NCBI GenBank assembly: GCA_963769665.1
Contig: CAVYMQ010000003.1
Location: 2,046,001 to 2,110,000, forward strand
Reading direction: 5' to 3'
Length of the DNA stretch: 64,000 nucleotides
Source: JACCTU01 sp963769665
GTDB lineage: Bacteria; Actinomycetota; Thermoleophilia; Gaiellales; Gaiellaceae
Position 1 is the stretch's first letter. Each line of letters begins with the position of its first letter. The translations under genes were made by a program, and so were the position numbers. The notes beneath the pieces were generated by a model that was not told the DNA's origin, ran no database searches, and was given only the letters and a program-made list of their open reading frames with translations. Positions 57,104-64,000 of this stretch are shown piece after piece.

Positions 57104-57634
57104 ATGACGGCGACCGAGCGCGAAGGTGAGGCGCAAAGCCTCGTCCGCGTCACCGTGGGCGGCAACGGCACTGCCACGGTGGGAACCGGGCTGCCGGTTC
57201 TCGACCACCTGCTCGGGCTGCTCGCGGTCCACGGCGGCTTCGACGTCCAGCTCGAAATCGCCCCCGGCGCGGCGGTCCTCGAGGCTGCGTCGGCCGGTCG
57301 GGCACTCGGCCGTGCGCTCGCAGAGCCGCTTCGCGCGGGACGTCGGCACGGCACAGCGGTGATTCCCGCAGACGAGGCGCTCGCGCACGTCGTCCTCGAG
57401 GCGTCCGGTCGGCCGCTGCTCGTCTCGAACGTCGACCTCTCCGACGCACGCGTCGCGGGACTGGACACGGACATCGTCGCCCGGTTCCTCGAGGGCCTGA
57501 CCGAGGGCGCCGAGCTGACGCTCCACGTGCGCCTGCTCGAGGGGCGTGACACGCAGCACGTGCTCGACGCGATCTTCAAGGCGCTCGGCATCTCGCTCGC
57601 CCAGGCGTGCCGGCCGCGACCCGGAAAGGAGTAG
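57104..57634 (+). CDS. HisB-like protein lacking the metal-binding histidines
   Basis: A 176-residue protein with the fold pattern of imidazoleglycerol-phosphate dehydratase (HisB): TGLPVLDHLLGLLAVHGGFD, RRHGTAVIPADEALAHVVLE, GLDTDIVARFLEGL and the EGRDTQHVLDAIFKALG ending. The two HHxxE manganese motifs are lost: the first (usual DHHTVED) is replaced by residues 57-66 AVLEAASAGR, the second reads Gln151-His152-x2-Asp155. It should not act as IGP dehydratase. Its start lies 31 bases after murA and its stop 3 bases before ridA. Role unknown. Confidence 0.8.
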   Translation: MTATEREGEAQSLVRVTVGGNGTATVGTGLPVLDHLLGLLAVHGGFDVQLEIAPGAAVLEAASAGRALGRALAEPLRAGRRHGTAVIPADEALAHVVLEASGRPLLVSNVDLSDARVAGLDTDIVARFLEGLTEGAELTLHVRLLEGRDTQHVLDAIFKALGISLAQACRPRPGKE

Positions 57635-57637
57635 CTC

Positions 57638-58027
57638 ATGGCGGAGAAGGCCGTTGTGCGTACCGAGAACGCTCCCGCTCCGTTCCAGGGAGCGCCGTAC
57701 TCGCAGGCCGTTCGCTACGGAGACCTCGTGTTCGTCGCGGGCCAGGTCGGGTTGAAGCCGGAGCACGACGCCCTCGTCGGCGATGCGATCGAGGAGCAGA
57801 CGGAGCAGGTCTGCAAGAACCTCGAGGCGATCCTCGACGCTGCGGGAAGCAGCTTCGAGCAGGTGCTGAACACGACGATCTACCTCTCGGACTTCGGGGA
57901 CTTCGCTGCCGTGAACGAGGTCTACGGCCGCTACGTCGGCGACAAGCCGCCTGCTCGCGCGACCGTGCAGGTCGCGGCGCTCCCGATGGGCGCCAGGGTC
58001 GAGATCGCGGTGGTCGCGCACGTCTGA
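57638..58027 (+). CDS. ridA: RidA-family (YjgF/YER057c/UK114) deaminase
   Basis: Hydrolyses reactive enamine/imine intermediates released by PLP enzymes. The 129-residue protein has APYSQAVRYGDLVFVAGQVG, the TTIYLSDFGDFAAVNEVY segment and Arg107 in PPARATVQVAALP, the carboxylate-binding residue needed for activity. AAGGAG lies before ATG 57638. Nearby PLP enzymes (class V aminotransferase, YggS) offer a plausible source of substrate. Confidence 0.93.
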   Translation: MAEKAVVRTENAPAPFQGAPYSQAVRYGDLVFVAGQVGLKPEHDALVGDAIEEQTEQVCKNLEAILDAAGSSFEQVLNTTIYLSDFGDFAAVNEVYGRYVGDKPPARATVQVAALPMGARVEIAVVAHV

Positions 58028-58076
58028 ATCGCCGATCTCCGCTTTCGCCCACTCGCTCGGCCTCGACGCGTACCTC

Positions 58077-59258
58077 GTGGGGGGCGCCGTGCGCGACGAG
58101 CTCCTCGGACGCCCGGCAAAGGATCAGGACTTCGTCGTCCCGGGCGTCGGGTACGACGAGCTGCGCGAAGCCCTCGCGCCGCATGGGCGAGTCGAGGACC
58201 TCGAGGTGGCAGGCCGCCGCGTCGGGCTGAGGCTCTACCCGGCGGACCGTCAGCTTCGGTCGATCGCCCCGGCCGGGATCGAGTTCGCGCCGCCGCGCAC
58301 CGAGCGCTCGACGGGGCCCGGCAGGCACGACTTCGAGATCGTCGCGTCACCCGAGATCTCGCTGGAGCAGGACATGGCGCGCCGCGACTTCACGATCAAC
58401 GCGATCGCGAAGCGGCTCGAGACGGGTGAGCTTCTCGATCCCTTCAAGGGCAGGGTTGACCTCGAGGCGCGCGTTCTGCGGACCGTCTCGCCCGAGAGCT
58501 TCCGCGAGGATCCGCTTCGCCTCGTCCGCGGGCTCCGCTTCGTCTCGGAGCACGACCTCGACCCGGACGAGCCGACGCTCGAACAGATGCGCGAGAACGC
58601 GGAATCGGTGCGCCTCGTCTCGGCGGAGCGCATCGGCGGGGGGCTCTCAGCCGACGGGATGGGGGAGCTGTCGAAGCTGCTGCTCGGCGCGCATCCGGCC
58701 AAGGCGCTCCGCCTTGCAGTCGAGACGGGAGTCTTCGCCGAGCTGCTGCCGGAGCTCGAGGCGGACGACTTCGCGATCGTCCAGGCCTCCGCAGCTGCGC
58801 ACGACCCACTCGCGGTGCGCCTCGGTGCACTCCTCCGAGCACTCGATGCCGAGACGACGCGAGCAGTGCTTCGCCGTCTGCGTTATCCGACGCAGCTCGT
58901 CCGGCGCGTCGCAGCAGCGGTGGAAGGAAGGCGCGACACCGTTCCGGATACGAGGCAGCTCGCCGCCCGGCGTGCGCTCGCGCGCTACGGCACGGAGACG
59001 GCTCTGGACGTTGCGCGCCTGCGGCTCGCGGCCGGCGACGATTCGAACAACGCGTGGCTGCACGCCATCGAGCAGGCGAGCGACGCGCCTCACCGCATCT
59101 CAGATCTCACGATCGACGGGGGCGATCTCCACGAGCTCGGGCTTGTCGAAGGGCCTCGCGTGGGTGAGGTCCTCGCGAAGCTGCTCGAGCGCGTCGTCGA
59201 CGACCCGACGCTGAACACGCGCGAGCGGCTGCTCGAACAGGCCAGGGAGCTCGTGTGA
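58077..59258 (+). CDS. CCA-adding enzyme/poly(A) polymerase-type nucleotidyltransferase
   Basis: Class II tRNA nucleotidyltransferase family. The 393-residue protein begins VGGAVRDELLGR at the first GTG, then KDQDFVVPG with the metal aspartates, ARRDFTINAIAKRLETGELLDPF and EDPLRLVRGLRF. The GTG at 58077 falls inside the first beta strand (AYLVGG), so the true start is probably about 40 bases upstream in the same open frame, but that stretch (58026-58076) has no ATG, GTG, TTG or CTG. An ATC at 58035 or a sequence error could explain it. The 3' end overlaps pgeF by 4 bases. Confidence 0.85.
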   Translation: MGGAVRDELLGRPAKDQDFVVPGVGYDELREALAPHGRVEDLEVAGRRVGLRLYPADRQLRSIAPAGIEFAPPRTERSTGPGRHDFEIVASPEISLEQDMARRDFTINAIAKRLETGELLDPFKGRVDLEARVLRTVSPESFREDPLRLVRGLRFVSEHDLDPDEPTLEQMRENAESVRLVSAERIGGGLSADGMGELSKLLLGAHPAKALRLAVETGVFAELLPELEADDFAIVQASAAAHDPLAVRLGALLRALDAETTRAVLRRLRYPTQLVRRVAAAVEGRRDTVPDTRQLAARRALARYGTETALDVARLRLAAGDDSNNAWLHAIEQASDAPHRISDLTIDGGDLHELGLVEGPRVGEVLAKLLERVVDDPTLNTRERLLEQARELV

Positions 59259-59956
59259 CCGTTTACCGCTGGGACTGCGGCGACGCGTACGAGGTCGTGT
59301 TCTCAACCCGGCAAGGCGGCGTGAGTGAGGGGCCGTTTAGGTCGCTGAACCTCGGCAAGCTCACGCTCGACGAGGAAGCGCACGTCGAGGAGAACCGTCG
59401 CCGCCTGTGCGCGGAGGTCGGCGCGGACGTCTCGAGGCTGGCGCTGAACCGCCAACAGCACTCGGCGATCGTCAACCGCGCGGTCGCAGCAAGCCGCGGC
59501 GAGCCGGGTGACGGGCTCTGGACCGACGAGCCGGGCGTACCGATGCTGAAGCTCACGGCCGACTGCGTCCCGATCGCGCTCGCGCGCGAGGACCGCGCCG
59601 CGCTCGCCCTGCTCCACGCGGGCTGGCGCGGCTTGCTGGAGGGGATCGTCGGCGCAGGCGTGGCGGCACTCGGCGGCACATTGCGCGCAGCCATCGGTCC
59701 GGCGATCGGGCCCTGCTGCTACGAAGTCGGCGTCGAGGTCGCGGACCCGTTTCGCGCGCGCTTCGGCGCCGATGTCGTGGCCGGGCGCATGCTCGACCTC
59801 TGGGCCGCCGCCGATCGCGCGCTACGCGAAGCGGGCGTTGCGACCGTCGAGCGATTCGACATCTGCACCTCGTGCAACCCGGAGCTCTTCTTCTCTCACC
59901 GACGCGACGCGGGCATCACCGGGCGCCAGGGAGTGGTCGGCGTTGTTGTCGGCTGA
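59255..59956 (+). CDS. pgeF: Laccase-domain (PgeF/YfiH-type) protein
   Basis: A 233-residue member of the DUF152/laccase-domain family, now linked to purine nucleoside phosphorylase/adenosine deaminase activity and to peptidoglycan editing. STRQGGVSEGPFRSLNLG, LTADCVPIALA, LLHAGWRGLLEGIV with the Cys/His pair and IGPAIGPCCYEVG give the metal site. GTG 59255 overlaps the previous stop. It precedes yggS and sepF, the same order as in other actinobacteria and many Firmicutes. Confidence 0.92.
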   Translation: MTVYRWDCGDAYEVVFSTRQGGVSEGPFRSLNLGKLTLDEEAHVEENRRRLCAEVGADVSRLALNRQQHSAIVNRAVAASRGEPGDGLWTDEPGVPMLKLTADCVPIALAREDRAALALLHAGWRGLLEGIVGAGVAALGGTLRAAIGPAIGPCCYEVGVEVADPFRARFGADVVAGRMLDLWAAADRALREAGVATVERFDICTSCNPELFFSHRRDAGITGRQGVVGVVVG

Positions 59957-60536
59957 CGGGATCCGGCAACGCTACGAGGCAATCCGCGCCGAGGCCGGCG
60001 CCGGAGTGACCGTCGTCGCCGCGACGAAGTACGTCTCGCTCGATGAGCTCGGGGTCGTGGCCGAAGCGGGCATCGAGGTGGTGGGCGAGAACCGGGCGCA
60101 GGACCTCGAGGCCAAGCACGAAAGGTATGGCGATGCCTTCCGCTGGCATTTCATCGGCCATCTGCAGAGTCGAAAGGCGCGCGTCGTGAACGTGTGCTGC
60201 GAGCTCTGTCACTCCCTGTCGTCGGAGTCGGCGGCACAGCGGCTGGAGATCCCGGCACTCGTCGAGGTCAACCTGTCCGGCGAGCCGACGAAGTCCGGTG
60301 TCGCCCCCGAGGAGCTCGAGAGCTTCCTCGGCCTCTACCCGGACGTGCGCGGGCTGATGACCATGCCGCCCGCGACGAGCGACCCCGAGGCGTCGCGGCC
60401 GTACTTCCGCCGGCTGCGTGAGCTGGCCGCGGCGAACGGCCTGCGTGAGCTGTCGATGGGCACGAGCCAGGACTGGCAAGTGGCCGTCGACGAGGGCGCG
60501 ACGCTGATCCGTGTCGGCTCAACGCTTTACCATTAG
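59943..60536 (+). CDS. yggS: YggS-type PLP homeostasis protein
   Basis: PLP-binding protein of the YggS/YlmE family that keeps the free cofactor balanced. The 197-residue protein has VVAATKYVSLDELG with the Schiff-base Lys, VGENRAQDLEAKHE, WHFIGHLQSRK and LSMGTSQDW with the phosphate-binding Ser/Gly. It is about 20-30 residues shorter than usual: the segment between LQSRK and VEVNLSGE is contracted (SLSSESAAQRLEIP). TTG 59943 or 59946 fits; the open frame continues upstream in pgeF. It sits before sepF. Confidence 0.92.
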   Translation: MLSADGIRQRYEAIRAEAGAGVTVVAATKYVSLDELGVVAEAGIEVVGENRAQDLEAKHERYGDAFRWHFIGHLQSRKARVVNVCCELCHSLSSESAAQRLEIPALVEVNLSGEPTKSGVAPEELESFLGLYPDVRGLMTMPPATSDPEASRPYFRRLRELAAANGLRELSMGTSQDWQVAVDEGATLIRVGSTLYH

Positions 60537-60541
60537 GCGCC

Positions 60542-61072
60542 ATGGGTTTTGCGGACATCTGGAACCGGACGCTCGTCTACTTCGGGATCGCCGAGGAGGA
60601 GGACTGGGACGAGGACGGGTTCGTCACCGAGGAGGAGCTCGAGCGGACCTACTCCGACCGGCCGAACGTCCGCCGGCTCGCACCGAGGCGGCGTCAGGAG
60701 CAGTTCGACGACTGGACAGACCCGGGCGAGCAGCCTGCCGCCGCCGCGACGCCGATGCGGCCCAGGCTTCGAGCGGCCGACGGGCCGGGCTCGGTGCGGA
60801 TGCACCTCGTGATCCCACGGAGCTTCAACGACGCGCAGCAGATCGCCGACCGCTTCAAGCAGGACATCCCCGTGATCCTCAACCTCCAGAGCTCCGACCA
60901 GGAGCTCTCGAAGCGGCTGATCGACTTCGCCAGCGGGCTGACCTATGCGCTCGACGGTGGGATGCAACGCGTTGCCGACAAGGTCTTCCTGCTGACCCCT
61001 CGGAACGTCGAGGTCTCGGCAGAGGAACGCGCCCGCCTGCTCGAGCGCGGCGGCTTCTTCAACCAGGCCTAG
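60542..61072 (+). CDS. sepF: Cell division protein SepF
   Basis: FtsZ membrane anchor and division-ring organiser. The 176-residue protein has an amphipathic N-terminal helix (GFADIWNRTLVYFGI, about 2-16), an acidic and Arg-rich linker (17-80), and the SepF domain (about 83-170) with VIPRSFNDAQQIADRFKQD, VILNLQSSDQEL and FASGLTYALDGGMQRVADK. Position after yggS is conserved. A TACCAT sequence in the yggS end may serve as promoter. Confidence 0.95.
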   Translation: MGFADIWNRTLVYFGIAEEEDWDEDGFVTEEELERTYSDRPNVRRLAPRRRQEQFDDWTDPGEQPAAAATPMRPRLRAADGPGSVRMHLVIPRSFNDAQQIADRFKQDIPVILNLQSSDQELSKRLIDFASGLTYALDGGMQRVADKVFLLTPRNVEVSAEERARLLERGGFFNQA

Positions 61073-61104
61073 GAGTCCGCCGCCCGAGGGCGAAAGTGGG
61101 GCGG

Positions 61105-61413
61105 ATGGGCGACACTGCCAGCTTGATGCTGCTCTTCGACGCCGTCGGGCTCATTCAGAGCTTCGTGAACGTCTTCATCGGCGTCTACATCCTGGTCATC
61201 TTGATCTACATCATCTCGAGCTGGATCAGGCTGCCGTACTCGCCGACTCTCAACTGGATCCAGCGGAACCTGTACGAGCTCTGCGACCCGTACCTGCGCC
61301 TCTTCCGGCGCGTCGTGCCGCCCCTCGGGCCGCTCGATCTCTCCCCGATGCTCGCGGTCATCGCGCTGCTGATCGTCCAGCAGCTCCTGAACGCGATCCT
61401 CGACCGACTGTAA
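61105..61413 (+). CDS. YggT-family membrane protein
   Basis: A 102-residue YggT (YlmG) protein with two membrane helices (about 18-40 and 78-98) and the family motif YIISSWIRLPYSPTLNWIQR, followed by CDPYLRLFRRVVPPLGPLDL. Function is unclear but it is regularly located with sepF and divIVA and linked to division or osmotic tolerance. ATG 61105 is preferred over GTG 61096. A hydrophobic N-terminus and strong codon bias support coding. Confidence 0.9.
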   Translation: MGDTASLMLLFDAVGLIQSFVNVFIGVYILVILIYIISSWIRLPYSPTLNWIQRNLYELCDPYLRLFRRVVPPLGPLDLSPMLAVIALLIVQQLLNAILDRL

Positions 61414-61424
61414 GGAGGGCACCC

Positions 61425-61865
61425 ATGGGACTTTCGCCCGTCGAGATCAAGCACATCCGACTCGAGCGTGCGCTCTTCGGCTACAAGCGCACCCGCGTCG
61501 ACGCGACGCTCGAGGAGATCGCCGAGAGCTACGAGGACGTCTGGCGTGATCGCGCCGACCTCGGCGACAAGGTCGAGCACCTCGAGCGGGAGCTCGTCCG
61601 CTTCCGCGAGCTCGAGGCGCTGCTTCGCACGACGCTCGTTTCTGCCGAGCGCGCGTCGCAAGAGTTGAAGGAGCAGGCGCGCAAGGAGTCGGAGCTCCTG
61701 TTGACGGAGGCACACGCGGAGGCCCGTGCGGTGACGCGCCGAGCACACGCCGAGCGCGAGCACCTGGCCGCCGAGGCGCGGCGGATCCGCTCGCTGCTCC
61801 GCTCCGCCCTCGATGCTCTTGCCGTCGAGGATGCCGAGCCCAGCGAGGAGCGCGAAGCCGCCTAA
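61425..61865 (+). CDS. divIVA: DivIVA-domain protein
   Basis: A 146-residue DivIVA-type coiled-coil protein, the kind that marks poles and septa by binding curved membranes. The N-terminus LSPVEIKHIRLERALFGYKR is the lipid-binding domain; a long coiled coil (about 28-130) follows. AAGGAGG precedes ATG 61425. It is shorter than Wag31-type polar proteins, so it may be one of the simpler septal members. It lies in the sepF-yggT cluster. Confidence 0.88.
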   Translation: MGLSPVEIKHIRLERALFGYKRTRVDATLEEIAESYEDVWRDRADLGDKVEHLERELVRFRELEALLRTTLVSAERASQELKEQARKESELLLTEAHAEARAVTRRAHAEREHLAAEARRIRSLLRSALDALAVEDAEPSEEREAA

Positions 61866-61875
61866 CCTTCGACCC

Positions 61876-62160
61876 GTGGCGGCCACGAGACTCCGGCTCC
61901 GCGTCGTTCCCGGCGCCGCGAAGCCCGGTGTCGTCGGGCGTCACGGCGAGGCCTGGAAGCTGCGGGTGGCCGCAGCTCCGGAGCGCGGGGCCGCGAACGC
62001 AGCGGTCGTCGAGCTGGTCGCCACGACCCTCGGCGTCCACCCAAGGGCGGTCAGGCTCGTTTCCGGCTTCGCCTCGCGTGACAAGATTGTGGAGGTGGAC
62101 GACCTCCGGCCCGACGAGGCGGAGGCTCGCCTGGCCTCCGCAACGAGAAAGGACGTATGA
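61876..62160 (+). CDS. DUF167 (YggU) family protein
   Basis: A 94-residue protein of the DUF167 family: LRLRVVPGAAKPGVVGRHGEAWKLRVAAAPERGAAN, and VVELVATTLGVHPRAVRLVSG, the family signature. Function unknown; the fold is a small alpha/beta sandwich. GTG 61876 follows the divIVA stop by 10 bases. Its stop overlaps the dksA-like ATG. Confidence 0.9.
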   Translation: MAATRLRLRVVPGAAKPGVVGRHGEAWKLRVAAAPERGAANAAVVELVATTLGVHPRAVRLVSGFASRDKIVEVDDLRPDEAEARLASATRKDV

Positions 62161-62513
62161 GCTCGATCGAAACGAACCGGTTCCGTGAAGCGCTGCTCAC
62201 CGAGCGGAAGCGCATCGCGGCCGCGCTGGAGAACCTGAAGAACGAGAACCCCGGCAGCGTCGAGGACGAGACCGGCGAGGAAGCGTCGGACCAGCATCTC
62301 GCCGACACCGCGACCGCGATGCACGATCGCGAGCTCGACTACGGGCTCACGGAGAACGAGGAGGACCTCATCCTGGCGATCGACGCCGCACTCCAGCGGA
62401 TCGAAGACGGCACGTACGGCATCTGCACGAACTGCGGCAAGCCGATCGGCGAGGAACGGCTCGAGGCGCTGCCGTGGGCCGACCGCTGCATCGACTGCGC
62501 AAAGCTGCGATGA
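62157..62513 (+). CDS. DksA/TraR-family zinc-finger protein
   Basis: A 118-residue DksA/TraR-type protein: an N-terminal coiled coil (about 5-75) with acidic tip region and a C-terminal zinc finger CTNC-x17-CIDC. In Gram-negatives DksA modifies RNA polymerase with ppGpp; actinobacterial members (RbpA-independent CarD/DksA-like) are less defined. ATG 62157 overlaps the DUF167 stop as ATGA and the stop overlaps the lspA ATG, so the three genes are coupled. Confidence 0.9.
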   Translation: MSSIETNRFREALLTERKRIAAALENLKNENPGSVEDETGEEASDQHLADTATAMHDRELDYGLTENEEDLILAIDAALQRIEDGTYGICTNCGKPIGEERLEALPWADRCIDCAKLR

Positions 62514-63073
62514 GCGAGCCTGCTCCCAGGCCCACGGTCGACGTGCGGGTCGGCTCGTCGACAGACGGGCTGGCGCCCGTCTCCGTCGCGGAGCGCTCGA
62601 TGGCGGCTGGCGCGCACGAGTGGATCGGCCTCGGCGCCGTGGCGGGAGCCGCCGTCGTCGCCGATCAGGTCACGAAGCGCATCGTCGCCGGCACGCTCGA
62701 CCTCGCCGAGTCACGACACGTCGCCGGGCCGCTGGACCTGCATCACGTGCAGAACTCGGGGATCGCGTTCGGCCTCTTTCCCGAGGCGACCACGATCGTG
62801 ATCGCGTTGACGGCAATGGTCATCGCCTGGCTGCTCGTCGTCTTCGCGCGCTCAGGGGCGCGTCACCCCGTGATGCCGGTCGGGCTCGGGCTCGTCGTCG
62901 GCGGAAGCATCTCGAACCTCGCCGACCGCGTCCGGCTCGGGCACGTCACGGATTTCATCGACCTCGAGTTCTGGCCGGCGTTCAACCTCGCCGACACCTT
63001 CATCGTCGTGGGTGTCGCCCTGCTGCTCGGCGCCGCGGTGATCTCCGATCGCCCGCATCCGCGTCACCGCTGA
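62510..63073 (+). CDS. lspA: Lipoprotein signal peptidase
   Basis: Signal peptidase II, which cleaves prolipoproteins after lipidation. The 187-residue protein has four membrane helices and both catalytic aspartates in the family motifs SISNLADRV and FNLADTF. A longer soluble N-terminus (about 35 residues, SEPAPRPTVDVRVG) precedes the first helix. ATG 62510 overlaps the previous stop. The lipoprotein at 43955 is one likely substrate. Confidence 0.94.
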   Translation: MSEPAPRPTVDVRVGSSTDGLAPVSVAERSMAAGAHEWIGLGAVAGAAVVADQVTKRIVAGTLDLAESRHVAGPLDLHHVQNSGIAFGLFPEATTIVIALTAMVIAWLLVVFARSGARHPVMPVGLGLVVGGSISNLADRVRLGHVTDFIDLEFWPAFNLADTFIVVGVALLLGAAVISDRPHPRHR

Positions 63074-63083
63074 CGCCGCCGGC

Positions 63084-63947
63084 GTGCGGCTCGACCGCTT
63101 CCTCGCCTCGCTGGAGGAGTTGGGCTCACGGGGCGAGGCCGAGCGGCTCCTGAGCGAGCGGGGAGCGGTCACGGTCGACGGCGAGCGCCGCCCGAAGAGC
63201 TACCGCGTCCAGGAGGGCGAGGAGATCGCGTTCGAGGTGCCCGAGCGCGAAGCCGTGGCGGAAGCGGCCGTCGAGCAGGCAGCGCCGCTCCGCATCCCGT
63301 ACCAGGACGAGCACCTGCTCGTCGTCGACAAGCCCGCGGGCCTCGTCGTCCATCCCGGCGCCGGGCACGCCGCCGGCACGTTGGCGGATGCGCTCGTCGG
63401 CCACGGCGCGGCCGGGGGAGAGGAAGGGCGGCTGGGGATCGTTCACCGGCTCGACCGCGACACGTCGGGGCTGCTCGCCGTGGCGCGCTCGGACGAGGCG
63501 TTCGAGCGCCTGCAGGAACTCGTGCGCGAGCGTGCGCTCGAGCGGGAGTACCTCGCGCTCGTCCGCGGGAAGCCGCGCTCGCGCTCCGGCCGGATCGAGG
63601 CGCCGATCGGCCGCGACCGTCGCGACGCGACGCGCCAGTCGCTCGACACCGACACGCCGCGCGACGCGGTCACGCACTTCGAGCTCGAGGAGCGCCTGCA
63701 GCGACACGCGCTGCTCCGCGTGCGGCTCGAGACGGGGAGGATGCACCAGATCCGCGTCCACCTCGCGGCGATCAACCTGCCGGTCGCCGGCGACTCGGTG
63801 TACGGGGTCGGCGGCGAGCTCGGGCTCGACCGTCAGTTCCTGCACGCGACGCGGCTCGCGTTCGACCATCCGATTACCGGTGAGCGCGTCGAGACGACGT
63901 CGCCCTTGCCGCCGGACCTCGCCGCGGCGCTCGCCCGCGCTCGTTAA
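63084..63947 (+). CDS. rluD: RluD-type 23S rRNA pseudouridine synthase
   Basis: A 287-residue pseudouridine synthase of the RluA family. An S4 domain (1-60, LDRFLASLEELGSRGEAE) is followed by the catalytic domain with HRLDRDTSGLL carrying the Asp. QIRVHLAAINLPVAGDSVYG is the typical later stretch. The GTG 63084 start drops the usual first strand (RIRVTADAAG) that lies in the same frame upstream; that stretch has no standard start codon. The stop is one base from the end of the convergent gene. Confidence 0.92.
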   Translation: MRLDRFLASLEELGSRGEAERLLSERGAVTVDGERRPKSYRVQEGEEIAFEVPEREAVAEAAVEQAAPLRIPYQDEHLLVVDKPAGLVVHPGAGHAAGTLADALVGHGAAGGEEGRLGIVHRLDRDTSGLLAVARSDEAFERLQELVRERALEREYLALVRGKPRSRSGRIEAPIGRDRRDATRQSLDTDTPRDAVTHFELEERLQRHALLRVRLETGRMHQIRVHLAAINLPVAGDSVYGVGGELGLDRQFLHATRLAFDHPITGERVETTSPLPPDLAAALARAR

Positions 63948-64000
63948 CGCGACGTCTTCGCGCGCTTTGCCTCGTAGAGCCGCTCGTCGGCGAGGCGGAA
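63944..64000 (-). CDS. C-terminus of a GGDEF-domain protein (partial)
   Basis: Only the last 18 residues are in the window: FRLADERLYEAKRAKTSR and a stop. ADERLYEAKR is the classical last helix of GGDEF (diguanylate cyclase) domains. The start and catalytic motif lie beyond the window edge. It is convergent with rluD, with the stop codons overlapping. Confidence 0.6.
   Translation of the reverse strand, partial: FRLADERLYEAKRAKTSR

Overview
The window is a gene-dense, GC-rich bacterial chromosome segment, with most third codon positions G or C and frequent GTG and TTG starts. It fits an Actinomycetota genome, most likely a deep-branching class such as Thermoleophilia (Gaiella/Solirubrobacter type); that placement is inference, since no rRNA is present. 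Supporting signs are the order tlyA-nadK-recN-steA-mctB-pyrG (the mycobacterial Rv1694-Rv1699 order), an SOS mutagenesis cassette imuB-dnaE2 under GAAC-N4-GTTC LexA boxes, a MurA with Asp in place of the fosfomycin-target Cys, and a pgeF-yggS-sepF-yggT-divIVA cell-division cluster. No rRNA, tRNA, IS element, prophage or CRISPR array was seen. The sequence reads as core chromosome apart from one small rearranged locus at 25.7-28.9 kb.

Layout. 0-5 kb: efp, a 2H phosphoesterase-like gene, a carboxyltransferase-like/biotin-carrier fusion with accC, an Asp23-family gene and nusB. 5-9.3 kb: a one-domain voltage-gated channel (minus), a small coiled-coil protein, a short polyprenyl synthase and an MMPL transporter (minus). 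9.3-18 kb: tlyA, nadK, recN, steA, an SRPBCC protein, mctB, a GT2/MraY-like fusion and pyrG. 18-25.6 kb: PAS protein, M20 peptidase, DUF3866, aldo/keto reductase, ald, deoB, pyrimidine-nucleoside phosphorylase and mutM. 25.7-28.9 kb: two exported proteins with poly-aspartate C-termini around a Ser/Thr kinase, with duplicated 3' ends and a glutaredoxin remnant. 29-38 kb: glutaredoxin, recO, sulfotransferase, esterase, glyS, a two-component system with a divergent HtrA-like protease, and the PPDK regulatory protein. 38-45 kb: ppdK, NTF2-like protein, GH26-like secreted protein, rhomboid protease, comB, lipoprotein and cupin. 45-51.5 kb: imuB-dnaE2, then a cupredoxin divergent from an ECF sigma factor. 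51.5-59.3 kb: GT4, nuclease-fold protein, class V aminotransferase, VOC, HD, murA, a HisB-like pseudoenzyme, ridA and a CCA-adding-type nucleotidyltransferase. 59.3-64 kb: pgeF, yggS, sepF, yggT, divIVA, DUF167, dksA-like, lspA, rluD and the 3' end of a GGDEF gene.

How genes work together. AccC plus the BCCP fusion look like two parts of a biotin-dependent carboxylase whose carboxyltransferase-like domain has lost its metal ligands. deoB and the nucleoside phosphorylase form a nucleoside salvage operon. PpdK and its bifunctional regulator lie about 0.8 kb apart. The minus-strand histidine kinase and response regulator face an HtrA-like protease across a promoter carrying helically phased repeats, like MprAB-PepD. 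ImuB and DnaE2 form a damage-inducible mutasome without a visible imuA.

Many transcription units start with a TANNNT box 6-9 nt before the start codon, which predicts leaderless mRNAs. Several divergent gene pairs share one nearly symmetric -10 box. The only gap above 300 bases (27705-28044) is described in its own entry.
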